Source of the DNA: Karalla daura
Lineage: Eukaryota; Chordata; Actinopteri; Chaetodontiformes; Leiognathidae
NCBI GenBank assembly: GCA_029224185.1
Contig: CM055188.1
Span: 2,791,001 to 2,855,000, forward strand
Length of the DNA stretch: 64,000 nt
Direction: 5' to 3'
Under the pieces are notes generated by a model. The model saw only the letters and a program-made list of their open reading frames with translations. It was not told the DNA's origin and did not search any database. A program made the translations under genes and the position numbers. How positions within the stretch are numbered: the first letter of the stretch is position 1; each line of letters begins with the position of its first letter. Of the stretch, positions 31,241-44,400 are shown piece after piece.

Positions 31241-31732
31241 AAATCATGTTCAATCTTACTTGTGAAAAGTAATTTCACAAGCCCTGTTTTCAACAGTTTT
31301 CCGAGTTAGACAGTTATATGCGGCACAGTGCACAGGCATGCTGCCACTTCGGTTGTTTTCACTCGAGACTTCCTCCAGATGGCGGCCGCATTTCTCGAGA
31401 CCCGGCAGCCAATGCGGCGTCTACTCTTTTGTTTTGTCTATGGGCAGAACACTATCACTGCTTCTCCTGGTGGATAAATGAGGTATTGCCGCTGGCTTTC
31501 ACTTCGGCTGCTTAAGGGCGTTTCTTGTCATTGCCTCATTAACTACGTCATTGCGGGATCAGATTACCATCGCCGATTCAGCGGCAAATTGTCGTCATCC
31601 AGCTAAGAACCAGCTTACTTCAAGTGGGCAACCTTTGAATGGCTCCTACTGTATAATATGCCAATGGTCAGTGCTCTATGCAGGACCTGCAGGTAGACGC
31701 AGCCAGTTATGGAAGTCACAGCATGTCTTGGA

Positions 31733-32122
31733 TCCTCCCTTGTGCCTTGCGGCACCATTATTGCATTGTTCCTGATAAACTCACATTTTAAATAGGTGAG
31801 TACTGACTGTTGATGTAAAAGGTGTACAACATAGGGTATATATAGGGTATAATATGGTGTATTTCTTGTGTTCAAATGCAGGGGTGAAATAATATTAAGC
31901 TGAGCGGCAGTTAGAAAATTGCCATCTTATGAAGTTGTTGTAATGACTGTATATAGTAATGACTGTTCAAAATAAGTTGCTTTGAAGTATGGTGCAGTTA
32001 AATGTGTGAATGTGTTAAAAATGAATGTATAAAGTGTGAATGTGTAAATCCTCGCTTGTGCCTTGCACCACCCTTATTGCATTGTTCATGTTAAACTTGC
32101 ATTTTTAAAAAGGTGAGCTCCT
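31733..32122. repeat. Pair of direct repeats (~75 bp, spaced ~310 bp)
   Basis: CTTGTGCCTTGC followed by CACC, TTATTGCATTGTTC and an AAAGGTGAG-like end occurs at 31738-31800 and again at 32054-32116 with few differences. The sequence between has AATGTGT-type short repeats. Confidence 0.7.
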
Positions 32123-32129
32123 ACTGGGA

Positions 32130-33590
32130 AGTCCAGGATGTTCCTCTATGACCAAAAAGTAGGAGGAGCAATATAGCGCTGTCTTCGAAACCCACCCTTT
32201 TCTTCATCAGGCAACACGTTAATGCATCACACAGGAGGCTTGAAGAGCTCAGTATGTAGTTTGTTGGCCAGCGCACGCTAACCTTTTAACAAAGACTGTT
32301 TCTTTTCTTTCATTTGTGTATCTCAATATTCATTGTGTGAAATACAATATGTTTATACATGTGTTAATTGTGGTGATGAGGTAAATGTATTTTGGTCCAA
32401 TTATACATTTTTTGGTGTAAAATATAATAAACAGGACCTTGGTAGTAAACTGCTACCAGGACCATGAGTGATTTCTGCTCATTGGTTACAGAAGCATCTG
32501 GGTGGGCAGTGTACTGCACTTTTTTATTGACTGTTTTTGCATATTCTTCCTGGGACATTGGGCCTCAGTGGAAACACAGATAACAGCGGGCCACGGGAAA
32601 CATTTAAAGTTAAAACATTAAAGATTCCAGACACTAAAGGTTCCTGGAACTTCAAGTGGAAACACAACTTTCTTTGTCACCTCTGTGCTCCAGCCAAGCC
32701 CTTGGCCAATCTTAAGATACCTTCCGCTCTCCCTCTTTCACTTCCATGATCTCCTGTCTTTTTGTTGCATGTTAAAGACTTTATTTTCTTAACTCTTTCT
32801 TGAAAGCTCATCTCACATGCTAAGATTTACTGTACTGTCTTATCTCTATCTTTTTTATTATATTTGAAACTGCATCATATTTGGACAAATATGTTTGTTT
32901 TGTTATGTTATCAAGTTTGGACAACTTCCTTGTTGGACAACAACAAGGAAGAAATTATATTGCTATCAGTTGTATCATTTTATATCATCATTATCATCAT
33001 CATTATAATCAGTTAGGTACCTTCAGAAATGCAAGGGGCATTCAGGATACAACCAGTTTCCAAACTATGATTCGGGACAAATGGTTACAAATGGTTAAAT
33101 GTCATCTGCTAGCACATGGCTAGCCATAAATTTAGGATGATGGATGGCTTCCTATACCATCCAAGAGCCTCTTTTGCAAGTGCTTATGCTGTGCTGATAT
33201 AAGATCAGCTTTGAAACAGCTCTCACAAATCAGAACTGGCAAACAGAGCTGTCCATGGTGCTGATCATGGAGCAGCTTTTTAGCAACTCGGCCCCTCAGT
33301 CTTCCCTTTTGAAACGAAAAGCTGATTTCCATAGTGGCGATTTGGCCAAAAAGCCACCACACCATTTTACAGTACCTGTGAGTTCAAGAGACAGCCTTGA
33401 CAATACACTTCGGGCATGGTGATATTGTAGATCACAACTCCAAGCTGCATGTCATCCATCCATCCATTTTCTTGGTGGATGGTGCTGTAGGGGTCTTCTG
33501 GAGTGAGCAAACAGAGTCAAGGCAGGGAATACTTCTAGATGTGTTATCAGGCCATTGCAGATGCACATACATACCTATCGCTGTCACTGT
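32130..33590. other. Unassigned stretch
   Basis: Unique-looking AT-rich sequence; CATCCATCCATC near 33450 is a short microsatellite often left at LINE ends. No gene recognised. Confidence 0.4.
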
Positions 33591-33599
33591 AACACATAT

Positions 33600-33725
33600 T
33601 TAAAGTCTTTACATTCAATCTGAGAGTATGGGAGGAAATTGGAATACCCAGTGAAAAACCATAAAAAATGCAAACATTGTGCAATTCTATGTTGAAACTG
33701 GGACTCAAACCCAGGTGAGGTTGAG
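33600..33725 (-). repeat. Degenerate SINE-like fragment
   Basis: Words TATGGGAGGAAATTGGAATA, ATGCAAAC and GGGACTCAAACCCAG follow in the order seen in the reverse strand of common tRNA-derived fish SINEs, which carry a GGAGGAAACC block and a GAACCCAG-type B-box end. It is strongly diverged. Confidence 0.45.
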
Positions 33726-34074
33726 ATATATCAAAAAGGTTCTGGGTCCCTCCAGGGATCAAAATGACCTCACATCGTCCACCACCAATCAAACACTACT
33801 CTATGTTCATGGATATTTATGGTTCTAACTGTAGGTCTCTATTTCCCATTATGAGGCTGAGCGGTAGGTATGGGTACAGTTTCAGCACCTCGCTGCAGAA
33901 GAAAAATGCAATATTCAAGAGACAAGTTGTGATGGACCGAGCGGTCCCCCAAGTGTGGGATTGGCAGCCGGACAGTTGACGGAGGACAAGTAGGCAGCAG
34001 AGGTAAAATCAACCAGTATTTTATTAACCTGGTACAAGAACAAAAAAGGTGGCAGGGACCAAAACAAAAAAACA

Positions 34075-34170
34075 ATGCAAAGCAAAGCAAAGCAAAGCAA
34101 GGCAAAGCAAGGCAAAGCAAAGCAAGGCAAAGCAAAGCAAAGCAAAGCAACGCAACGCAACGCAAAGCGT
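34075..34170. repeat. (GCAAA)n pentanucleotide array
   Basis: About 19 copies of AGCAA/GCAAA with GGCAA and CGCAA variants. Both strands give accidental open frames. Confidence 0.95.
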
Positions 34171-34763
34171 GACTCGTCTCTCCGGTATACAGCCAAGTAA
34201 CCAACACAGCCTCACTGCAAGCATGTGTGTCTCCTCTCTCTCCCTCAGGTAGACTGAGGTCTCCATCATATAGGGCTACCTGTTCCCTGGATTGGACTCA
34301 ACCAATCCAGAGAACAGGTAACCTCCTCCAAAAACCTATTTACAATCTTAATAAATCATACTAAGAAGAAATAAACCCAATAACAGGGACCAAACAACCA
34401 TATATAACCATGAGGCCACCACCAAATTAACATAATCCTTTATACTAACCAAAAACACACCAAACACCCCTCCACCGTGCACAGTGTACCAAACCCCAGC
34501 TCTGGGGTGGAGTTAAAACCCCGGCACCGGCAGCGGGCGCGCTTCCGCCTGGGAGCCACAGAGCTGGAGCCGGTGGTGAGTATTGCGTGTTTGGTGTAGT
34601 GTACTGGTGGCTGACGTGAAAAACTATGGGTGAATGTATGTGAAAATGAGACCGGGTTGCGGGTACCTCGCTACCCGGTGGTAATGGTGTCGAGGTCGGC
34701 TATGGGGAAATGAAACGATCGGTAAGTGACTACGTGACTGTGGCTGCAGCGGAGCCGCATGCT

Positions 34764-34852
34764 CGACCACGCCAGAGCGCGCGGTGCGCTCCGGCACGCC
34801 AGAGCGCGCGGTGCGCTCCGGCACGCCAGAGCGCGCGGTGTGCTCTGGCGTC
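34764..34852. repeat. 27-bp GC-rich tandem repeat, three copies
   Basis: Units begin CACGCCAGAGCGCGCGGTG and end CGCTCCGG. GAGCGCGCGGTGCGCTC within the unit is self-complementary, so each unit can fold into a hairpin. The third copy differs by two bases. A related word, GCTCTGGCGTCGGCACGTG, follows. Confidence 0.9.
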
Positions 34853-35130
34853 GGCACGTGACCAAACTCCACCGCAGCCACCACCAAAGTGCACAAGCAT
34901 TACCCCACTACCCCTTCACACTTGAAATAAATGAACACAGATCACAAACACCACTGTGCCCCGGTGTATTGTGCATCTGTGCCCGTGCACCGAGAGGGAA
35001 CCGAGTCCGGTCCCTCTCTCTCCCCTCCCCCGCTTGCGCAGCCCAGCGCAGCGGTGAGAAGGGGGGGGGTCACCTTCTCACACATGTCCTTAGTCAGCAC
35101 TTCCACCACAAGAGCTGGTGAGGTAAAATG

Positions 35131-35940
35131 ACTGGGGACAACTTGTATACTAAAATATAAGCTGGAAGTAAGAGTGATGATTACTGGACAGAGCCGTTGC
35201 CCATTAATGCAAACCAGCATCATTAAGTTTTCATGGCATATCAATGTGAGGGACATGGGTTGCAGCCATGGTTGCCGTTTTTCCCTTCATTTAGAAATGT
35301 GGTCCTGTCAGAAAGCTATTAACTACTGATTGCCAGCACTGCAAGAGATGTGGAAATCATCACTGCAAATGTCATTTAACCAACTGAATATATTTATGGA
35401 TAAAGTGGGGGTGGATTTGAGGCAGTTCAGTTAAGGTCAGTGGTTTAATCCCAAGCCTGAACTCTGAACTACCTCAGATACAGTGTCATCATCAGTGGGT
35501 AAAGCGCCCAGTGAAGTCTCTGCAGTCAATTCATAAATGTATGAATAAGAGAATATGGCTGTATTTTAAGGACTGGTTCATTCATTTACCAAAAGAAAAA
35601 GAATGAGATCATGGCACGTGATGATCATGTGATAAGACACACACACCCTTTGCTTTGGTTGACTGTTCAGCTCCTTTCCATGAATCTACACAGTGGCTGT
35701 TTGATTTTTGGTACAGTGTCCCAACCCTTACAGCCTTACTAAGTAGCTTCTAGCTGCTTGTGATGGTGGGTCATCTGCAGCTGAAACCTTTCCTGTGCCC
35801 TTTGTCTAAGTATCTCTCACTTTCAGCATTGGCACTTGAAATAACCAGGCATACATTTCAGATTTTCACCCTTTGAAAAATAGTCCTAATGGAAAATAAT
35901 GTGAATAGCATTACCATAATTCATCAAGTGCCATTGTGCT
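35131..35940. other. Unassigned stretch
   Basis: No gene or repeat family recognised. Confidence 0.4.
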
Positions 35941-35944
35941 GAAA

Positions 35945-36865
35945 TGTTTATTTATTTTTTTTACTTTTATTTTCTTCCGCATCACGCTAAGTGGATGATG
36001 GATCACCATCCCCATCTCAACTTCTCTAAGACTGAAGTCTTAGTGATTACCACCAACCAATCACTCCACCACAAATTAACATACAAATTGTCCCTTCCTC
36101 CCCTTTGCCCAGTAAGAGCCGCAAGAAACCTTAGTGTCATACTTGATGATAGCTCTCCTTCACAGACCACATTGCAGTAGTATCCCAAGCATGCTCTCTA
36201 TAACATTTGAAAAATCAGGCTATACGTGACTCAGTATGTGATCCAACTCCTCGTTCAGTCAATGCTCATATCCCACCTCAATTACTGCAATTCTCTCCTG
36301 GCAGGCCTTCCCTTATGTGACACAAAACCTCTACAGATGGTACAGAATGCAGCAGCATACCTTATCTTCAACCAACCAAAAAAAGCTAACATAATGGGCA
36401 AAGATAATGCTTCTGATAGACCTCCACTGGCTACCAACTGCTGCCTAAATCAAATTCAAATCACTTGTGTTAGTGTAGAGAGTGGCCTCTGGGTCTGCTC
36501 CCACTCACCTGAATTTCATCAATTAGGTTTTATCTCCCTCTCAAGCACTGTATTCCCCCAAGAAAGTTGTCTGACACTACCATCTGCCATCACAAGGCAA
36601 TCACAGTCCAGGCTGTTCAGGTTTGTGAGTGGGAATATATCTTCAAGAATCTCTTGAACACGCTCCTCTTCCAAGAGTATCTTTTTTTCAGAAACATTTC
36701 ACTAATTCCTCTTAAAAAACAAGCAAAAAAGCCCCCTTATCTTTCCTGTTTGTCCGAACTGTGGCATCTTGTTGGACAGTAAACACTAATGCTCTGCCCT
36801 GACTGTAAGTCTCTTTGAACAAAAGCACCTGCCAAATGAGTAAATGTAAATGTGAATGTACCAAC
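35945..36865 (+). pseudogene. L2-type LINE, 3' end with reverse transcriptase tail
   Basis: Frames in order: LNFSKTEVLVITTNQSLHHK, then AARNLSVILDD (36020-36150), and VIQLLVQSMLISHLNYCNSL with LQMVQNAAAYLIFNQPKK (36240-36380). These match the part of L2-type LINEs after the catalytic block. Stops and frameshifts are present. The 3' end reads TGTAAGTCTCTTTGAACAAA, then CACCTGCCAAATGAGTAAATG and short AAATGT repeats, matching the typical L2 tail. The insertion is 5'-truncated. Confidence 0.75.
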
Positions 36866-39800
36866 TATGCAGGGTGATGGCAAAAATTGCACAGACTTTA
36901 CTGCAAAAACAAGAAGCTCTGTCTTATACTCACCACTGAAGAAAATCAGTGATTCAACAACACCACATCAAAAAGTGTTTTCAATCTGTTGGTCTATTAT
37001 GAAACTGATGGATATAGGTGAATAATTAAATTGGATAAAAAGGAAAGACAAGTGGACAAGCGGGTTTCGGCCTGAACCTCAAATGCCTTAAGCTCTGAAT
37101 GTTAAAGGGAATCGCTTTATCTCCAGGTTTGGTGTCAGAGGAAAAAAATCACATGTATTTTAGTTTGATTTTCAGACTGTTGTTGTAATGGCTATATAAA
37201 ATAAAAAATGTTAAATGCTGATGCATGTTTCTGTATGTTGCTTTTCTCTACCCTCTATCCCCCCACCCCCACCTCTTCATTTGTAGGTTCGCAACATCGC
37301 CACCAGGGGCTTTCTAAACCGCACCGTGCCAAGAGCGCCTCGGTCGTCTCTCTCTCCTCTCTTCACATGCATAGCACGATGGTACTCGGGGCACAAAGCG
37401 CAACCATTCCTCTCATATCCTTTTTTTTCGCCTAGCCGTATAAGGGATCGTACACCTTTCGTTGACAGAAACAGGCCGGCGAATGAGCATCCCTCTTATC
37501 ACTGCATCCCTCTGCAACTTGCCAAGACGAAGACGTTCATCTTCACCACCCCTGGACAAAGGTAGGACTTTGGGATGTAATGAATTTAATGAGAAAGTTC
37601 GCTGCGCTCTGGCTCGTTCTCGTGGCGTACTCCGCAGGACTTACTAGGTCTCTTTACATCTTGCGTCGAGGGACTTTCGTTTGCATAGCAATAGAAAGAA
37701 CTGGCTTAAAATCATGCATAGTAGTGTATGTCCGTGCATGGATCTACGCTAGTAATGTGCGCATGCATGCATGCATGTTTGTGTGAGAACGGAGAGGCAC
37801 TATGATGGCCCTCCCTCGGTACTTCTACCCGTGAACATCGACACCTAACTTGTTGCCACTCGCATCAAAAAAAGAGCCACTCGGCAGCGCAGATGCTAAT
37901 GAGCATTATGCTAGAGAGCAGTCGTGATTACAAGCACATTGAAGTCTGTCGGCTCTTTCGGTTGAGGTGAAGTGCGCAGACAGTGTAATACAATCTGACT
38001 GTGCATAGAGAGGATTGCGTTCCATTTTGGGTGAAATTTCCGCACAATGCGGGATGAAGCCACTTGATGCGCCAACATGATGCAATTTCGGCAGGTTGGA
38101 TTTGTGTCGCTGTGGACATGGGATTAGTAAATGCAGATATTTACACGTTCAGTGTTAGCAGATAGCAGCATGCTTAATTGTGTGATCCTGTTTTATGGTG
38201 CTCAACATCTTAAATTTATCATGAACAAGAATCATGAGAATGAATGGGTTCATTCTCTGTCTCGATTGTGCCGCTGCCTATCCCTTCTTTATTGTGACTT
38301 TAATATTTTCAATATATTTGATAATTTTTCATTCATAATGTGGATCTTAGAGAGGTATATTTTGCTGTAAAAATCTTAACACTTGAAAGTTTTGCACCGA
38401 TCATCTGGCAACCTTTTATTTTTTTTCATTGACCTTTCATTGAAATTTGCTGCCACGTTTTTTTTAGATACATAATACCATACATGATTTGTGAGCATAA
38501 AATAATATCAGTTACCATAGTCAAAAGATCATTAAAAGACCAGTCCTCCAACTGTGCATTGCCATCAACACATTCCAAATTTAATGTCAATTTTTCTATC
38601 CCAACTTAATATTTGTCTTGTCAGGAGGCAGATGCTTCATCTCTGGGTTATCTGAAATGAACAAACAAAAAAAAAAACATGTAAAAATGAAAAAACATGT
38701 TACAAAAAATGTTCATGTACATGTAACATGTTCATGTACAAAACATGTCACATGAACGCTGTATACTTTCATCTTGGCTATTACTGAGTGACCTTGCCAA
38801 GACGGTTTAAAATGCTCAAGTTTCCCTATTAAATGTCTCTGCATGTAGTGACATGTATACACTGGTATGATAGTCAACAACAAAATATCTGAGTTTGTGT
38901 GTGTATGTGTGTGTCTTTGAGAGCCCACACACTTTTTATTTGAGTTAATTGGGGTTTGGGAAAGTCATAAAAATGCTGCCATAGTCCAAAAAAACCAATC
39001 AATGATGTTCGTTTTTTGATAAAATTTGAATCTGTGCAGAATGATTCAAAAATGCACAACCTCTTGGTGAGGACCATGACCCTTATTGGCCCTGACTTTG
39101 GACAATTGAATTTTACAGGCTGCAAATGGGATTGGAATTGGTTGGTGTTACATCTGCTTAACAACAGACAGATTTAAGGAAGAGTCCCTGTTTTGGTTCA
39201 GTGCACTGCAGAGTATTCAGTTGTTATTTAGAAACACATGGGGGCATCTGTATTTCCACCAGTATTCTGCCATGTCAATAAAATGTGCAAACTTATCACA
39301 CATACACACACACACACACCATTAGGATCCATCGTATATGGTGTCTGTGGTATGTTTCGTAGCTGGAGGATGATGAGCAACATATAACCATTTTTCTATA
39401 GAGACAAAAGAAGCAAAATGAATAAATTCACCACCTTACTCTCTACTACAGCTATTCATGCAGCTGGTGGTCTAAACAGTTTGTACATTACAAGGGCCAT
39501 GTAGCAGTAACTCAGATAGCAGACTTGGCTGATTGTGATTTATGTACCAAAAGTGAATGCATTACTGTGAATTTGTGGAGTCAGTGCCAATGCAAAGCTG
39601 GTGTATTCACACATTTTTGAACATACACACATGCATGCATGCACGCACGCACACAACTAACCATACCACCGATGCACAAAAATATGCAGTTATTTAAATG
39701 TGAAACTGTAACAGTGGTGTCCGTACAATAAATATCCAAGCCCTCTCTCTCCCCATCATGGCACTTAAACACAAATATATAAGTACACAGACCACCTGAG

Positions 39801-40115
39801 AAATGAATTAAGCTGAAGCAGTCCACCCTTGTCAGACATCGATTGCCTTTGACCAAGGTAGAATACATGTTGTGTGAAAAGGAAAAATGGCTTGAATGGA
39901 TATTGAATGAGGGAAAAAGTGTGTGTGTGCACATGTCTGGAGAGAGGCTGAAAGACAGGTGTTCTGGAGCAGTAAAGATGACATATGCAGGAGCAAAGGA
40001 GGTTTTTAGTTAACCGAGGGGGGTAATAAAAGGCCAACTAATTGATACATGCCTGTTTCATTTTCAGCAAGCTTGCCATACTAGCTCCAGATCTCCCATT
40101 TATGTCTATTTTTTC
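36866..40115. other. Unassigned stretch with short microsatellites
   Basis: No gene recognised. Small GCATGCATGCATGCATG and TG runs occur near 37762, 38898 and 39632. Around 37200-37560 the sequence is richer in C and CpG, which could be promoter-like, but no coding support exists. Confidence 0.4.
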
Positions 40116-40121
40116 TCACAG

Positions 40122-40125
40122 AAAA

Positions 40126-40193
<68 letters not shown>

Positions 40194-40198
40194 CACAT
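40122..40198. repeat. (CGCA)n tetranucleotide microsatellite
   Basis: About 18 nearly perfect copies of ACGC/CGCA. Confidence 0.95.
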
Positions 40199-41440
40199 TA
40201 TCACAGTAACACTTCTCAGCACACACAACTGCTGTCTCGTTGCTGGTCTGCCTTTTAGTCATTTCATTACCCCCTGTGGGCAGGGACTGCATCAACCATA
40301 TTAACTTCTGAGTTCAGTGATGGAATCGCTGGAGATAGAGAGCTGAGGGCTGTGGACAGCCTCCATGCTTGATTTTCTAGCCCTGTTTTCACCTGATTTC
40401 AAGGAGAATGTTAGAGGCAGCACTTTGATCCAGTGATTTTTAGATTTCTTTTTAGACTTTGCTTAAGAAGGTCAGGCAGCTTTTATCATACTATGGTGAG
40501 ACAGGTTGCCAATACAGTCGTTTTAGGATTATTGCCAGTGCCAGTGTCATGTGTTAAACTGATGTGAGATTTTATTAGAACCATCTAACTGCAACTTTAT
40601 TCTAGAATCCACACTGCGGTTTGAATAAGTCAAATTAAAGGGTCATTAGGCACCCTGATACTATTCCAGGTGTTACTCTAATGGTATTACACAGTTATGG
40701 AAGCAGGCTTGAACAGCTTGACTTATTCATTCAAATTTGAAAATACTGCTCCAATAAATGTTACTTTACAGTTAACATGTTTTGTCTAATATCTTTCATC
40801 AGTACATAAATAGAAATGTAAAGAAGCGGGCTAAACTAATAATGCTAATGCAATTATGGGTTACGAGTTTTTTTCTTCTATCGAAAAGCCAAACAAGTAG
40901 CATTCATCAGCCTCAGTCTTTATTCAAAGCTCTTCCTATTTGGAGTCCAGATGCAAAATTGGCATTAATATCTTTTCAGTCAAAGGATGAAAAATGTCTG
41001 GAAAAACTCACAACTCATCTGTTCTTTAAAACATGATGAACATACTCTTACATTTTAAAATTGTTTTATTGATTTTATAATTAAAAAAAAATTATTTTCA
41101 ACCATCTCATACAATAAAGGCTTTTGGTGATATTTTATTTTCGTTTACATAGTTTGTAGATAATAAGCACTAGTAAATCATTGTCAAATTCAGATTTTTT
41201 CAATTTTTATTGTAAACTGTGTTGAGACTAATTGCAGACTGTGATTTCTCTTTACATCTTTTCATTAAGTAAGATGCTGTAATTTCCAATCTAACAAAAG
41301 CAGCAAAGAAATGATTGATGAGAGGAGAAAATAGACACCAAAAGAGACTGCACATCTTTATAACGCATAAAATTTCTTGTTGCAGGTCACTTAAAGCCTG
41401 CCCTGAATTAAGTGTTCAAAGGAAATCAGAGGCTAAACTT
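40199..41440. other. Unassigned AT-rich stretch
   Basis: No gene or repeat family recognised up to the LINE at 41450. Confidence 0.4.
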
Positions 41441-41449
41441 TCAAATGTA

Positions 41450-44400
41450 TCCATCCATCCATCCATCTTCTTCCACTTATCCGGGGCCGGGTCGCGGGGG
41501 GAGCAGTCAAAGCAGGGACGCCCAGACCTCCCTCTCCCTGGACACTTCCTCCAGCTCTTCCGGGAGGATCCCGAGGCGTTCCCAGGCCAGCCGGGTGACA
41601 TAGTCACTCCAGCGTGCCCTGGGTCTTCCCCTGGGTCTCCTCCCGGATGGACATGCCCGGAACACCTCCCTAGGGAGGCGTCCAGGAGGCATCCGATTCA
41701 GATGCCCAAGCCACCTCAGCTGGCTCCTCTCGATGTGGAGGAGCAGCGGCTCTACTCCGAGCTCCTCCCGGGTGACAGAGCTCCTCACCCTATCTCTAAG
41801 GGAGCGCCCCGCCACTCCCCGGAGGAAACCCATTTCAGCCGCTTCTATCCGGGATCTCATTCTTTCGGTCATGACCCAGAGTTCATGACCATAGGTGAGG
41901 GTAGGAGCGTAGATCGACCGGTAAATCGAGAGCTTCGCCTTTTGGCTCAGCTCCTTCTTCACCACGACGGACCGATACAGTGACCGCATTACTGCAGCCG
42001 CTGCACCGATCCGTCTGTCGACCTCTCGCTCCATCCTTCCCTCACTCGTGAACAAGACCCCGAGATACTTGAACTCCTCCACCTGAGGCAGGGGCTCTCC
42101 ACCGACCTGAAGCGAGCATTCCACCTTTCTCCGGTCGAGAACCATGGCCTCGGACTTGGAGGTGCTGATTCTCATCCCAGCTGTTTCACACTCGGCTGCA
42201 AACTGCCCCAGTGCCTGCTGGAGGTCCTGGCTCGAGGGAGCCAATAAGACAACATCATCTGCAAAGAACAGAGATAAAATCCCATGACTCCCGAACCGGA
42301 CCATCTCTGGCCCCCTGCTGCGCCTCGAAATTCTGTCCATAAAGGTAATGAACAGAACCGGTGACAAAGGGCAGCCCTGTCGGAGGCCTACATGCACCGG
42401 GAACAGGCCTGACTTACTGCCGGCCATGCGAACCGAGCTCCTGCACTGGTCATGCAGTGACCGCACGGCCCTCAGTAGAAGGCCCTGGACCCCGTACTCC
42501 CGGAGTACCCCCCACAGGACACCACGAGGGACACGGTCGAAAGCCTTCTCCAAATCCACAAAACACATGTGGACTGGATGGGCAAACTCCCATGAACCCT
42601 CGAGCACCCTGTGGAGAGTATAGAGCTGGTCCAGTGTTCCACGACCGGGACGAAAGCCGCATTGTTCCTCCTGGATCCGAGGTTCGACTATTGGCCGAAC
42701 TCTCCTCTCTAGCACCCTGGAATAGACTTTCCCCGGGAGGCTGAGGAGTGTGATCCCCCGGTAGTTGGAACACACCCTCCGATCCCCCTTTTTAAAAAGA
42801 GGGACCACCACTCCAGTTTGCCACTCCCAGGGCATTGTTCCCGACTGCCACGCGTTGTTGCAGAGGCGTGTCAGCCAGGACAGCCCTACAACATCCAGTG
42901 ACTTGAGATACTCAGGGCGGATCTCATCCACCCCCGGAGCCTTGCCACTGGGCAGCTTGCGTACTACCTCAGTGACTTCGGCTTGGGTGATGAATGAGTC
43001 AACCTCTGTGTCCTCAGCCTCTGCTTCTTCTAGAGAAGGCGTGACGGTGGGATTGAGGAGATCCTCGAAGTATTCCTTCCACCGGCCAATGATGTCCCCA
43101 GTCGAGGTCAAGAGCTCCCCACTTCCACTGTAAACAGTATTGGTGGGGCACTGCTTCCCCCTCCCGAGGCGTCGGACGGTTTGCCAGAACCTCTTCGAGG
43201 CCGACCGATAGTCCTTCTCCATGGCCTCCCCGAACTTTTCCCAGGCCCGGGTTTTTGCTTCTGCGACTGCTCGCGCTGCCATCCGCTTGGCCCGTCGGTA
43301 CCCGTCAGCTGTCTCAGGAGTCCCCCGAGCCAACCAGGCTCGGAAGGACTCCTTCTTCAGCTTGACGGCATCCCTTACTTCCGGTGTCCACCACCGGGTT
43401 CTGGGATTGCCGCCGCGACAGGCACTGGAGGTCTTACGGCCACAGCTTTGAACAGCCGCATCTACAATGGAGGTGGAGAACATGGTCCACTCGTGCTCCA
43501 TGTCCCCAGCCTCCCTCGGGATCAGGTCAAAGCTCTCCCGAATGTGGGAGTTGAAGACCTCCCTGACAGGAGATTCTGCCAGGCGTTCCCAGCAGACCCT
43601 CACGATGCGCTTGGGTCTGCCAAGTCTGTCCAGCTTCCTCCCTGGCCAGCGAACCCACCTCACCACCAGGTGGTGGTCGGTTGACAGCTCAGCCCCTCTC
43701 TTTACCCGAGTGTCCAAGACATACGGCCGGAGGTCAGATGATACGGCTACAAAGTCGATCATTGATCTCCGGCCTAGGGTGTCCTGGTGCCATGTGCACT
43801 GATGGACACCCTTATGCTTGAACATGGTGTTTGTTATGGACAAACTGTTACTGGCACAGAAGTCCAGTAACAGAACGCCGCTCGGGTTCAGATCGGGGAG
43901 GCCGTTCCTCCCGATCACGCCCCTCCAGGTTTCACTGTCATTACCGACGTGAGCATTGAAGTCTCCCAGCAGGACGATGGAGTCTCCGGTTGGAGCACTT
44001 TCCAGTACTCCTCCCAGGGACTCCAAGAAGCCCGGATATTTTGTGCTGCTGTTCGGCCCGTAAGCCGAAACAACAGTTAGGGTTCGGCCCCCCACCCGAA
44101 GGCGGAGGGACGAGACCCTCTCGTTCAGCTGGGAGAACTCCAACACGTGGCGGCTGAGCTGGGGGGCTATAAGCAAGCCCACACCAGCTTGCCGCCTTTC
44201 ACCGTGGGTAACTCCAGAGTAGTAGAGAGTCCAGCCTCTCTCAAGGAGTTGGGTTCCAGAGCCCATACTATGTGTGGAGGTGAGCCCGACTATCTCTAGC
44301 CGGTACCGCTCCACCTCTCGCACAAGCTCAGGCTCCTTCCCCCCCAGCGAGGTGACATTCCATGTACCTAGCACCAGATTTGTTGCCCTGGGATTGGTCC

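Larger units (their letters stand above)
33930..35130. repeat. Probable non-autonomous element with internal tandem repeats
   Basis: The segment begins near TGATGGACCGAGCGGTCC and ends near GGTGAGGTAAAATGAC. It is compositionally distinct, with an inner pentamer array, CA-rich middle and a GC-rich palindromic tandem repeat. I infer a nonautonomous DNA transposon or a promoter-like CpG-rich island; borders are not proven. Confidence 0.3.

Noticed and set aside
33839..34269. Minus-strand frames rich in Leu-Cys-Phe-Ala
   Set aside because: They translate the (GCAAA)n array, and three overlapping frames stay open because the repeat lacks stops.
37200..37800. Promoter or first exon of a host gene
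   Set aside because: The CpG-richer stretch lacks a convincing frame, splice sites or known protein words.
42348..43802. Plus-strand frames opposite the 955-codon LINE protein
   Set aside because: They are antisense shadows of the strongly GC-rich coding frame.
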